From Stictocephala bisonia (taxonomy: Eukaryota > Arthropoda > Insecta > Hemiptera > Membracidae): 64,000 bases of DNA. The notes beneath the pieces were generated by a model. That model was not told the DNA's origin, searched no databases, and saw only the letters and a program-made list of their open reading frames with translations. Where the stretch lies: contig JAQJVL010001112.1 of the NCBI GenBank assembly GCA_035578905.1, forward strand, positions 186,001 through 250,000. Direction: 5' to 3'. Both the position numbers and the translations under genes were made by a program. This document shows, one piece after another, positions 47,276 to 58,179 of the stretch (position 1 is the first letter of the stretch; every line of letters begins with the position of its first letter).

Positions 47276-48086
47276 GTACTCTAATTCACTTTCTTCCATA
47301 TTTATTAATTACACTTCCTAAAATGTATAGTTGCACTGACCCATCGGCCTTCTTTATTGATTGCTTTATTTAGCATCCACCTATTATAGGAGTTTCAAAT
47401 ATTTCATTAATTTTATCAATTACACTGTGTGATAATACATAGCTACGACGGCAATGAAAAAATATTATTTTGAATAACATTATTATTATATAATAATTAT
47501 TATTACTTTTTGGTGTAAGTTTACTAACATTGTTAGCTGTTATGTCCACATATTATAAGCCAGTTTAGTTCATATTTCCACTAATGTAAAGGTATACATT
47601 TTTATTTTGCCTAACTTATATTTAAATTAGCCAGCGTATCGTAGTATTTTGGCCATATGGTGATATTCGGATTAGTCAAGATCTCCAAAGCAGTGTTTAA
47701 TAGAATATATTATTAAACTAGAATATATTAAACTAGTTATACTAGGTACACTACATTAAAAATTATAGTGGTTGAGTTTTAATGAGAGCTTCTGAGCTGG
47801 TCGTCAGTATAACATCAAATGAAATAACAATAACCTTTTTACTACAACCACCAACGGCTCAAGCTCATGGCTTCCAGATATGTTTCCTTTTATCGTTACA
47901 GTTTAGTTTAAGTAGACTCTTTTATCTTCAGTTTGATTGTGTAGAAAAATACTGCATATGCTTTTTAATAAAACTCTGTCTTTTAAAATTAAAATGTTTA
48001 TAAAGATAAATGTTCAAAAACATTTAATTAAAAACATTTACGAAGATAATTATTGACATTCACTGATGCATGATCTCACTATTTGA
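47276..48086. other. AT-rich stretch
   Basis: Nothing supported. Confidence 0.5.
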
Positions 48087-48904
48087 TTTACTTTGAGGCA
48101 CTCTTGACCAAGTTAGCATTGCTTAATGTGTCTACTCGTATCAATAACTACTATATTTAGTGTATCTATAGGTCACCAACCAAAGTATTTACTTTGAGGC
48201 ACTCTTGACAAAGTTAGCATTGCTTAATGTGTCTACTCGTATCAATAACTACTATATTTAGTGTATCTATAGGTCACCAACCAAAGTATTTACTTTGAGG
48301 CACTCTTGACAAAGTTAGCATTGCTTAATGTGTCTACTCGTATCGATAACTACTATATTTAGTGTATCTATAGGTCACCAATCAAAGTATTTACTTTGAG
48401 GCACTCTTGACAAAGTTAGCCTTGTTTAATGTATCTACTCGTATCGATAACTACTATATTTAGTGTATCTATAGGTCACCAAGCAAAGTATTTACTTTAA
48501 GGCACTCTTGACAAAGTTAGCATTGCTTAATGTGTCTACTCGTATCGATAACTACTATATTTAGTGTATATATAGGTCACCAACCAAAGTATTTACTTTG
48601 AGGCACTCTTGACAAAGTTAGCATTGCTTAATGTGTCTACTCGTATCGATAACTACTATATTTAGTGTATATATATAGGTCACCAACCAAAGTATTTACT
48701 TTGAGGCACTCTTGACAAAGTTAGCATTGCTTAATGTGTCTACTCGTATCGATAACTACTATATTTAGTGTATATATAGGTCACCAACCAAAGTATTTAC
48801 TTTGAGGCACTCTTTAGAAAGTTAGCATTGCTTAATGTGTCTACTCGTATCGATAACTACTATATTTAGTGTATATATAGGTCACCAACCAAAGTATTTA
48901 CTTT
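48087..48904 (+). repeat. 101-bp satellite (about 8 units)
   Basis: Units start tttactttgaggcactcttg at 48087, 48188, 48289 and so on. They contain gttagcattgcttaatgtgt, ctactcgtat and ttagtgtat. Lengths vary slightly through a growing TA run (gtatctatagg, gtatatatagg, gtatatatatagg). The last partial unit, tttactttgga, runs directly into a tRNA-like SINE segment. Confidence 0.96.
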
Positions 48905-48995
48905 GGAATATCGAGTGGCAAAGTGATCTAAGGCGTCAGGACTTTGATCTTGATATCTGATTATTTCTAATGAGTTTAAATAAATAAAAGTTTTT
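48905..48995 (+). repeat. tRNA-derived SINE fragment at the array end
   Basis: GAGTGGCAAAGTGATCTAAG resembles the D arm of a Leu/Ser tRNA. It continues gcgtcaggactttgatcttg, the same join seen at 8011-8036 after the 24-bp array. The tail is aaataaataaaag. No B box remains. Confidence 0.55.
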
Positions 48996-49606
48996 ATGCA
49001 GTAAAGTTTAACCAATATAATGCAAAATTATTAATTGTAAATATTCTATTCTCGATATCCTAAAATCTATTCTTATGATGCAACAAAATTACTCTCATTT
49101 GTTAATAATAAAGTCTTATCTTATATGACATTGTTTTACCTTTGTATCCAAGTATAATTATTAGAATGTTTTTCATCTTTTTTCATAAGCTTTTTTGAAT
49201 TGTTCTTTTTATTTAATAAAAAACTTAGTTACTAATAGAATGAGTTTATGTACACCTATTACCTTCGTTGACATGGCCTATTAATTACATTAAATGACTT
49301 TATTAAATGTTTCATTTCGTACAAGGACTGAACCGTTAGATTATTAGTACTGCATTTATAGTTTCATATAAAAAAGAAAATTTTAAGTCCAGATAAAAAA
49401 ACCCAACATTTAAATTGTATATGATTATCAAACATTTACATTGCAAAGCTCATAGATCCTTGTCAATATTTGACATGTAAGGAGAACTTTAAACATTGAA
49501 GTTTATCTCGGTAAAAGATTCAGTTTTCTGAGCCTCGCGATACAAGCTTGATGCACATTGCACAATCAGTACAACAACACAGCTGTTAGCAGTATGTGAT
49601 AGGTCT
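48996..49606. other. AT-rich stretch
   Basis: Nothing supported. Confidence 0.5.
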
Positions 49607-49832
49607 ATGGGAAATACAGTTGTACGCCAATACCACTGGACGCCATATATGGGTGTGCTGGTGGGTCAATACCACTCTACGCCGTGTATGGGTGGGTCAA
49701 TACCACTGGACGACGTGTATGGGTGGGTCAATACCAATGTAAGCCATGTATGGGTGGGCGGGTGGGTCAATACCAATGTACGCTGTGTATGAGTGGGCGG
49801 GTGGGTCAATAGCAATGTACGCCGTGTATGGG
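49607..49832 (+). repeat. 39-bp G-rich minisatellite, left tract
   Basis: Units of up to 39 bases, wording gggtgggcgggtgggtcaat, accaatgtacgccgtgtat. Several units are shortened to 24-27 bases by loss of one ggtgggcg step. It is the same family as 28816-29213 with a three-base longer spacer. Two full four-triplet cores are visible at about 49750-49764 and (one base off) 49793-49807. Confidence 0.93.
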
Positions 49833-50088
49833 ATTCAATTTACATATTTGAAAAAAATTGGTATTTATAGTAAATAACGAATGTTAATAGATTTCCTTTG
49901 ACTATGTTTCATTGGTGCATATTGATTTGTTTATTTATTTTTGTTTTGTATGTTTTTACTTTAAGATTATCTATATATTAAAAGATATTTTATTATGAAC
50001 AAATTAGTTGATCTCTCAAATAGCTATATGCTAGAGAGATTAAAAAACACTGCAATGTAAAAAAATAAATTTATGAAATAATAAAAAA
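49833..50088. other. AT-rich insertion between two minisatellite tracts
   Basis: About 255 bases of AT-rich sequence separate two tracts of the same minisatellite. I see no terminal repeats that would identify it as a mobile element. Confidence 0.5.
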
Positions 50089-50418
50089 AATACCACTGTA
50101 CGCCGTGTAAGGCTGGGCGGGTGGGTCAATACCAATGTACGCCGTGTATGGGTGGGCAGGTTGGTCAATACCAATATACGCCATGTATGGGTGGGCGGGT
50201 GGGTCAATACCAATGTATGGGTGGGTCAATACCAACATACGCCGTGTATGGGTGGGAGGGTGGGTCATGTATGCCGTGTATGGGTGGGCGGCTGGGTCAA
50301 TACCACTGGACGACGTGTATGGGTGTGTGGGTTGGTCAATACCAATGAACGCCGTGTATGGATGGGTGGGTGGGTCAATACCACTGTACGACGTAAATGG
50401 GTGGGCGAGTGGGTTAGC
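50089..50418 (+). repeat. 39-bp G-rich minisatellite, right tract
   Basis: About nine units continue the family after the AT-rich interruption, with more variation (ggctgggcgg, gggtgggagg, gggtgtgtgg). GGGTGGGCGGGTGGG is perfect at about 50189-50203. Open frames on both strands reflect the period of 39. Confidence 0.93.
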
Positions 50419-52237
50419 TGCAACTCAAAAAGTGGGTTAAGGTGGAGATTGAAACTTCCAATGTGCGCACAGTTGTAGTGCTGAAAAAGTGCTACTATAA
50501 CCAGCTGATTTATGTGCATATTATATTTAAATCATATCATGTAAGTTTATTAATATGAGCAGATATTTGTTTATGAAAAAACTGTAAGTTACTTTATTTC
50601 AGATAAAATCAAGTAAACAGTCAACCTTTATGCTTTTAACAACTAAAGTAAAAATAACAACTAATAGTTAATATCAGAATAAGCCACAGCAAAGCGTGGT
50701 TGTTTTAGATAGTATTACTATAAAAGATTCTATTGTATGTAACATAACAGAATTACCTTTCTGTAGACTAAGAACTGATTTAACTAACATTTTGCATGTA
50801 CAAATTTGTAGTTAAAAGTCGATAGTTATGTATTTTTATTTTCATTTGATCATATGCATGCCTTTACACAACAAACTAAGTAGGCAAATTAAGTAAGTAT
50901 GTAATAATGGGCGATTTTTATCTTCCTTAAAATATTAGTCCAATTTTCTGCCCAATTATTCCTTGAGTTTAAGTTTACTCCTGACCTGGGATAAACCAGA
51001 CAGATCAATTTACTGGCTTTCTAGGTCCTTCAGACATGAAACTCGTACATTCTTAACTTCCTCTTTAATGGAGTCTGACAAATTTAATGATCTGAATAAT
51101 TTATATAACCATTATTGAGGATTAGTTCTGTTAGTTTGGACATTGATTGACTGATGTAAATTCCGCAACAGGTCCCAGAAAACACAACGTTTGGCAAGTG
51201 GCGATCAGTAAGGCAACTAATTCTATATCCCATTGATGGTCTAGACCTAATCGTATTATGGGTTGTGTACTTATACATGTTTATTAGTTGTCTTTTAGCT
51301 ACCTGAAATTACATGTAACTACTTTTTAAGTTGTGCTCATGCTAATATTTGAATATATGTTTGCTCAAGAAATTATGTTTAATTGAGTATTGCGCATCTA
51401 TAGTAAGTCTTACCGATGTAGTGTTTTTATTTTTAAAGCCCAATTTTTATTAAGTAAGTCACTTATAAAATGCTTCTCGTCTGATCCCTGTAATTTATGG
51501 CTAATAAATAAAAGGGCAACGTATCATTTGGCACCTAATTTACTGTACGATTTATTTCCTGTTCGACAAGAGGTAGGCATGTAGAGGTTTTTAATTTAAA
51601 CAACACATATAGTTCTGAAGAGACAAAAATATTCCATGAGAATGGTAAACAACATTGTCCTCATACTCTAGTTGGTCTAATTTAGTTTACCTGCATATGT
51701 AATATTGTGATACACCACACAAAGACAGAGTGTGTAGTAGGATCCCATATAAAAAAATTATACTGTATATGAAGACTAAGGATTTTATATTTTTAACTAT
51801 CTTCATAAAGTTTTCATTTCATTTAAACTATCTTCATTATATTCAGACAAGTGTGAAATCATTCTTCCATGCATATATTTATAATTAATTGCTTCGTATA
51901 AGTGAAAAGGCACTCCAAGGCGCTCTAGGTAATTGTCAAAACACATTGCTTGATGCGTAGTAGTCATGCTATCTTGCGTGTCTTTCTTATAGAAATAAAT
52001 GATATGTCATTCTTCACGTTGGCGTGAATGGATATCTATCTTCCAACGAAAAAATTATTTTCTAACACGCATCATGCTAATAAAGTTTAATAAATATAAT
52101 GTATTTATATTAATACCATCCTCTATTATTATTTGGTAATGTTGTGGTTTCCTTCCTAATTTTTAGTTATCACCAAAGAGAAGTAATAAATAAAATTATA
52201 ACAGCCTTCTATTATAATTTCAATAATTTCATAAATT

Positions 52238-52243
<6 letters not shown>
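50419..52243. other. AT-rich intergenic stretch
   Basis: I see no supported gene. Short frames near 51084-51278 and 51390-51584 have no recognisable motif. Confidence 0.5.

Positions 52244-52302
<59 letters not shown>
52244..52302. repeat. (TA)n microsatellite
   Basis: About 58 bases of pure TA. Confidence 0.95.
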
Positions 52303-52306
<4 letters not shown>

Positions 52307-54722
52307 TGTGCTCAATATATAAAACGTTAATTGATAACAAAAATAATACGAAATTGTTTTTCGTATTCTCGTAGGAAACAATTTTTGACAAACATTTTTA
52401 TACATTTTGTCATGTCAAGTTGTGAACACGAAGATATACAGAGAAATACATACAAGTATTTGTAATCTAATTATTAAATATTAAAAGTAGGTTAATATTT
52501 TATCCAAGTCAGACAGTTTACATTTTTTTTTAGTGTATGATACTTATTTCTGAAAATTATTTATCATTATTTAAATATGTAATACTTATATTATTATTAC
52601 ATTTGTTAATGTAATAATAATATAATTTGAAAGTTTATGATAAGAAAAATTATCATGAACTATAAACTATATATATTTTTTCCAAAAAAATATCTCACTC
52701 ATTGGAATTAAATTTTCGATAATTTTCTACGTAGTTGATATTTTTTTATTTTACATTTAGGAAATCAATATGCTTTTAAATCTAATTAAAACGGCTTTAT
52801 CGATTTCTATTAGTGGTATAAAAAAATAGTACAGCTTAACATCCCATACCATAATAAATGTTAAATTTTATGATTTATTATGAACTAGTTAAGTTTGTTC
52901 TTCTTGTTAGTGTTTAATGTATTGAATGTTAGTGAAACGAAACAACAATTGTATCAGAAGGTGCTTCTTTTTAATATTGTATGTCCTTTGGCACACTTTT
53001 TCATTTCAGGTTAGTTGAAGTAACAGCCTAGTTGCCCGAATTCATTCTTTTGTGAATCATTTTAAATCAGTTTAGAAACACATATATGTGTCTAAAGTTA
53101 TATAATCATACTATAGCCTTAAATTGTGTTAAGTAATATTTTGGGAATAAAGTTACAAACTTGTAGGTTAAATTTGAATATTGTTTTTAATAAATAGTTT
53201 CTCTTTTATTAAAACCATTAGATATTCAGATGAATTTACACATAGTGAGGGTGACTACTCGCAACAAACTCCCTCTTTGGTTCAAATAAAGAGGTGTTTT
53301 CGTTAATTATAACATTTATAAAAACTTATTCAAAATTAACAGCTGGTTTAGGGAAAAACTAAGTAATACCACTTTTTGATGTGTAAAAGTTAAATTAACA
53401 CTGACAATTTAGAAGAATGACGTGAGAATGGTTTTCGAATCCTGTAAGTTTTTGAGTTTTAAATTTCTCTTCCATTAAAGGTATTTTAATTTATTTGTTT
53501 TTAAGTTTCTATTCATGAAGATAGTGGTGTACATTGTTTCTGTATAAGTGTGGATCAATGAGTGTATTCTCTGCTATTTCACGTATCCTAAGGTCAGCTG
53601 TTTCTGCGATAAAACCTCACTTATTTGTTGCCCAACATTGAAGCTAGTTGTAAGAGGTATTGATACAATGTAAACCATGGCTACTATCCAACATGGACGC
53701 CTCTGACGTCATTTTCAGAGCTTTCACCGATGGTAACTAATTGAGTGACTATAGCTAAGGTATAAACTGCTGGCATAGCTTTTATGTGCAGTGATATGGT
53801 GCACTATAAATTTAGTGTCTAAATCTATCAGCTGTATTGGGTTTCAGTTGTGAACCACTAGAGGAGTTTTTGTAAATGGAATGCGCTTTAAACTGGTTCC
53901 AGTAGCAGGCCTAATAGCTAATTAAATGACTGGCAAGAATATTCTTAAAACTGTATATGAGATATATATTTGTAATTAGTATAGTCAAGACTACTGATAA
54001 CTATATACACAACACTTTTACCTCAAGTATCCATGAGACACAATGCTAAGTGAATTTAACAATTAATTTAATATTAATTAAATGTAATATATACATGCAT
54101 ATATGTATTAATATTTGAAATAAATAAATGCTATAAATAATACAATAATTGACATTTGTGCTGGGAATTTAAAATTAAAATGACATAATTTTAATTCATT
54201 GGACCAATAATATCAAATGCCATTATGTTTATAAAGGACTTATTATTATTAAACTAGAAAATGGCGTCAACATCTAATAGTTTATTATGTCATATTTAAA
54301 TAAGTCTAAATAATTACACATGATCAATTGAATGTAATAAATAGTGCATAGTTACAATTAAGTTGGTCGCTAATGAAGTGGTACCCTTCAAACATAATGA
54401 GAGAATGTCGTACAAACATCATGCCATTATTAATTGAATGCCAACACTCATACAATATGTACTTTTAATACAATGCAATAATACAATACATGTGTATGAA
54501 CTTTAAAATAAAAATATATTCTCGTGTATGTTAATGGTTTCAACAAACTTTCAAACTAAAACTAAATATAAATCTCTATAAATACAAAACATGGATAGGA
54601 GTAATAGAGTAATGTTAGTAAAGTAACCTAGGATTTTTTATAATAATGTATGATTGATGTCTGATTATTTTCTTATACTAAAACCCAGTTTTAAAGTAGA
54701 AAGAAAACATTGCTTCTTCAAT
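52303..54722. other. AT-rich intergenic stretch
   Basis: Nothing supported. Confidence 0.55.
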
Positions 54723-54736
54723 AAGAGGCTGGTGGA

Positions 54737-54973
54737 ATAAAAAGGAGAAGTCCATACATTTTCAAAAATGATGTGTTTATGCCTAACTATACATTGAACC
54801 AATGTCTTTTGAATGGTGTTGTTGGTTGTGGGATAAATGGGACCAGTTCTTCTAAAATTAATAAACAAATAATACTCTATTCGGGGATAAAGGAGATCTG
54901 TCCGTTCTGTTTGAGCAATAAAAGGGACCAGTCCAAAGAGTCGTGAGAATTGCGTGATGATGGAGATCAGTCC
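54737..54973 (+). repeat. Five subterminal direct repeats of the transposon
   Basis: ATAAANGGGACCAGTCC-like words start at 54737, 54833, 54887, 54918 and 54955. Examples are ataaaaaggagaagtcc, ataaaggagatctgtcc and ataaaagggaccagtcc. One more, ataaaggggataagtc, lies near the right end at 57213. Clustered subterminal repeats usually serve as transposase binding sites; that role is inferred. Confidence 0.65.
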
Positions 54974-55199
54974 AAGGGCTTGTTGCTAAGTAAACTATGA
55001 CTCATAGGCATGTCTAGACTCGTTTCTAGATTTGCCCACAATATTGTCCTCAGTCTGTCGACAAGCCGCGAGGGAATAAGAAGGTGGAATTTAATGCGCT
55101 ATACTGTTTAGTTAGTTTGTGGCAGTTTTTACTTAGCTTGTTTTAGTGTATCAAAGTTCAGTGCTTAAACAGTTAATAAGTCTGAAATATTCACAAACA

Positions 55200-56928
55200 A
55201 TGGAGAATGATGCTGAGGAGTTTGTAAAAAGCGGAGGGACGAAAAAAAAAGTAAGTGGTAGAATGTCAAATGTAAGGAAACAAATTAATCTAATGACTCA
55301 TGTTCTTGGCCAAGACTGTGAATGTCGACTTCAGTGTTTTGAAGTAATACCAGATTTAGTAAAAAATTCTGTAGGCCTACTTCAACATTTTAATCTCATG
55401 GAAAGTAAAGACCAACAAGACACTTACATAAGCGGATTGCTATATTTTCTTCCTGTACAACGTCGACCTAATTGGAAACCAGTAGAAAAGGCTAGATTGC
55501 CTAAATCGGCCACTTTTAAATATAGAGTGCGTGGTAAAAATGATGAGGGCCAGACAGTAGAGTATGACGTTTACAAAAAAGCTTTCTGTTCTATTCATGG
55601 AATAGGAAAAAAAAACTAGTAGAACGTGTTTGTACTGGTCTTGCAGCTACTGAATTTTGTAAAAAAAGCAATCAAGGAAAACATGATATTAGGCCTCACA
55701 AAATTAAGGATGATGTTTTAAATTTAATTAGAAACCACATTAAATCATTTCCTTCCAGGAACAATCATTATGGTTTGAAAGATTCCAAACGAACTTACCT
55801 GCAAAAAGATTTGAATGTTAAAAAAATGTTTGAATTGTTTAAGATACAGAATCAAGAAGTAAAGGTGTCCTACCACTACTACAGACAAATCTTTTTAACA
55901 GAATTTAATATAAGCTTTGGTTATCCACGAGTAATCACTTGTTCTACTTGCGATAAATTTCATTCTAAAATCAAAGGTTTGGAGACCGAAAAAAAGAACT
56001 CCACAAATATTGACAGAATAAAAGAAATAGAAAACGACATTAAACACACTTCACAAAAGAAAGGCTCAAACTTTTTACAATAGAAAAAGTGCATCAGTTA
56101 ATGATAGTCGGACTTCTGTAGCAAAAGAGGCCATTTGCTTTGATTATGACAGAAACTTGCTAATCCCAAATGTGTCGACTAACGACGTTTATTATAAGAG
56201 GCAGCTGTCTTTGCATGTTTTCAATATCACATTATTATCATCAGGTCAAAGTTATTTCTACTTATACACAGAGACAGTGGGGAAACGAGGAAGCAATGAT
56301 GTATGCTCTCTCTTACACGACTTCTTTTATAACCACCTTCCACTAGAAGTCAAGGAAATACGCTTCTTTTGTGATGCATGTGGTGGCCAAAACAAGAATT
56401 TTACCATGTTACGGTTTATGCATTATTTGGTCCACCATGAGAAACGTTTTACCAAAATTACTCTCACTTATCCAATCCGTGGCCACAGCTACTTAGACTG
56501 CGACACACAAATGGCTTTTTTAAACCCAAAAGCTTGGCTTGAGACACCGGAAGCTTGGAAGGAACACTTTGATTCAGCTCGGCAGAAACCTTCAACTTTT
56601 GTAGTTCAACTTATAACACAAAATGACCAAAATAGTGATCAGATTGCAGGGCAAAATATTTTTTCGAAAATGGACAGAGTACCTAACTTCACTCTACTAC
56701 ACAAACAGGAAGTTTCCAATTCGACCAACACGAGAGGTGACGACCGACAACAACACTGACACAATTCTTTACTGGACCACGTACAACGGAGCATGGGAAA
56801 AAGCAACCATTGTGAAAAGGAACAATCGACCACCACAAAATGAAGAATTCACTCTACCAGGCATCTCCTATGGTGGTAAATTAATTTTCATAGGAACTTT
56901 TTGTAAATGTTTTAAAACAAAAAATTAG
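55200..56928 (+). pseudogene. Transposase-like protein (CGGQN/GHS..DCD family), three frameshifts
   Basis: ATG at 55200 opens MENDAEEFVKSGG. Motifs follow in order: CECRLQCFEV, TYISGLLYFLPVQRRPNWKP and FCSIHGIGKK (to 55619). After a shift in a run of nine A at 55607-55615 come LVERVCTGLAATEFC, RPHKI, IKSFPSRNNHYGLKDSKRTY, YHYYRQIFLTEFNISFGYPR and a CSTC knuckle (to about 56045). After a second shift come YNRKSASVNDSRTSVAKEA, IPNVSTNDVYYKRQL, FFCDACGGQNKNF and RGHSYLDCDTQMAF. After a third near 56640-56665 come FRKWTEYL and LYWTTYNGAWEKATI, ending at 56928. About 575 codons in total. FCDACGGQN and GHSYLDCD look like acidic catalytic positions of an RNase H-like transposase (I recall DUF7869 for this region). 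The copy is dead but recent in appearance. Confidence 0.82.
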
Positions 56929-57480
56929 GTTTTTAATCACTTTGTTTTTATATTAGGACCCATTCCGATAAGTGCAGCAAAATATCGAGACCTACAGATT
57001 TAGGCCAAATTCTGTGAACCTAAAGCTAGGATCTTCTTTGTAAACCTTCCACACAATTAAGCAGGAAGAGAACACTCTCTGATCATAGTTAGTTTGTATA
57101 ACTACTTAACTTGTAACATGTAATAGATAGTTTATTTAACTGTAATAACATGTAAAGTCAAAAATAAAAATTACATTTGAAACAGTATTTTTTTTAAGTC
57201 ACTCTTATTGAAATAAAGGGGATAAGTCAACGGACTAATCACCTTCTTCCCACAAAAACCTATAGTTTAGACACTGTTTTTAACAAAACTACGTGATAGA
57301 ATTTTTTACTGTACTTTTGTACTACAAATTGTTAATTTATATATTTTAAAATACTGAGGGACAAAGAGAACCAAAAAATAAATTAACAAACACAACAGTT
57401 ATTTGGTTTCAGATCACTTTTTTTGCTCTCCTGAAAAATGTTTGAAAGTGGAATTATCCCTTTTATTCCGCCAGCCCTTC

Positions 57481-58132
57481 ATGATACAAGAAAACCGTTA
57501 AATATTATAAATTAGATTATACGAATATAAAATTGTTTTACTTATAGTTGCTCATTTATACATACCTACTATGATTTATTAAAAGATTATACCAAACTAT
57601 ATAATAAGGTGATACAGGTAAACAGGTTTAACTCCGAATTGTGAAAATGTATCAGACAATTTTAAAAATAATACATAGGTTAAACAAGTTTTAAATTGGT
57701 AGGATATTACATGACAATTTTAATTCGTGTTTTCGAACTAGTTCACATTTTCAAAGATCAAAATAGATGGTAGTAAACGATAAAGAACTACCCTTTCTCA
57801 GCCAGTAACTGTATGACCTGTTTACCAGCACAAAACTAAATTTATTTACTTTGAAGTGGGTTAAAAATAAAATCCGAAACTTCAACAATCCATAAGCCAT
57901 TTTATGGATTCCTATTGAAAGTAGCGTTATAAAACCTCGGTTTATCCTCTATTTTTTTAGTAAACAATCTAATTCAGCCGTTTTTTAAACCACCCCTTCA
58001 TTAAATGAAGCTAGCTAGCCTTCTCGTCCCTGATGATGTTGTTTACTAATTAACTGTAATTAATAACGTATACCAAAATACACTTACAGTCCAGCCATAT
58101 GACTATAGTTTTTATAGTTTGTATGTATATAA

Positions 58133-58179
<47 letters not shown>

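Larger units (their letters stand above)
54723..57480 (+). mobile_element. DNA transposon with terminal inverted repeats and a broken transposase-like gene
   Basis: The left end, aagaggctggtggaataaaa followed by aggagaagtcc (54723-54753), matches the reverse complement of the right end, gaagggctggcggaataaaa followed by gggataattcc (57450-57480), at about 25 of 31 positions. The interior of about 2.7 kb holds one gene-sized coding region on the plus strand. Subterminal repeats lie near both ends. I could not fix a target-site duplication. The superfamily is uncertain; by protein content it belongs to an insect transposon group I know only by its CGGQN / GHSYLDCD transposase-like protein. Confidence 0.8.

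Noticed and set aside
51900..51975. Resemblance to the 101-bp satellite unit (ggcactc..ttgtcaaa..ttgcttgatgcgt)
   Set aside because: The shared words are short and the gaps irregular; I cannot separate it from chance by eye.
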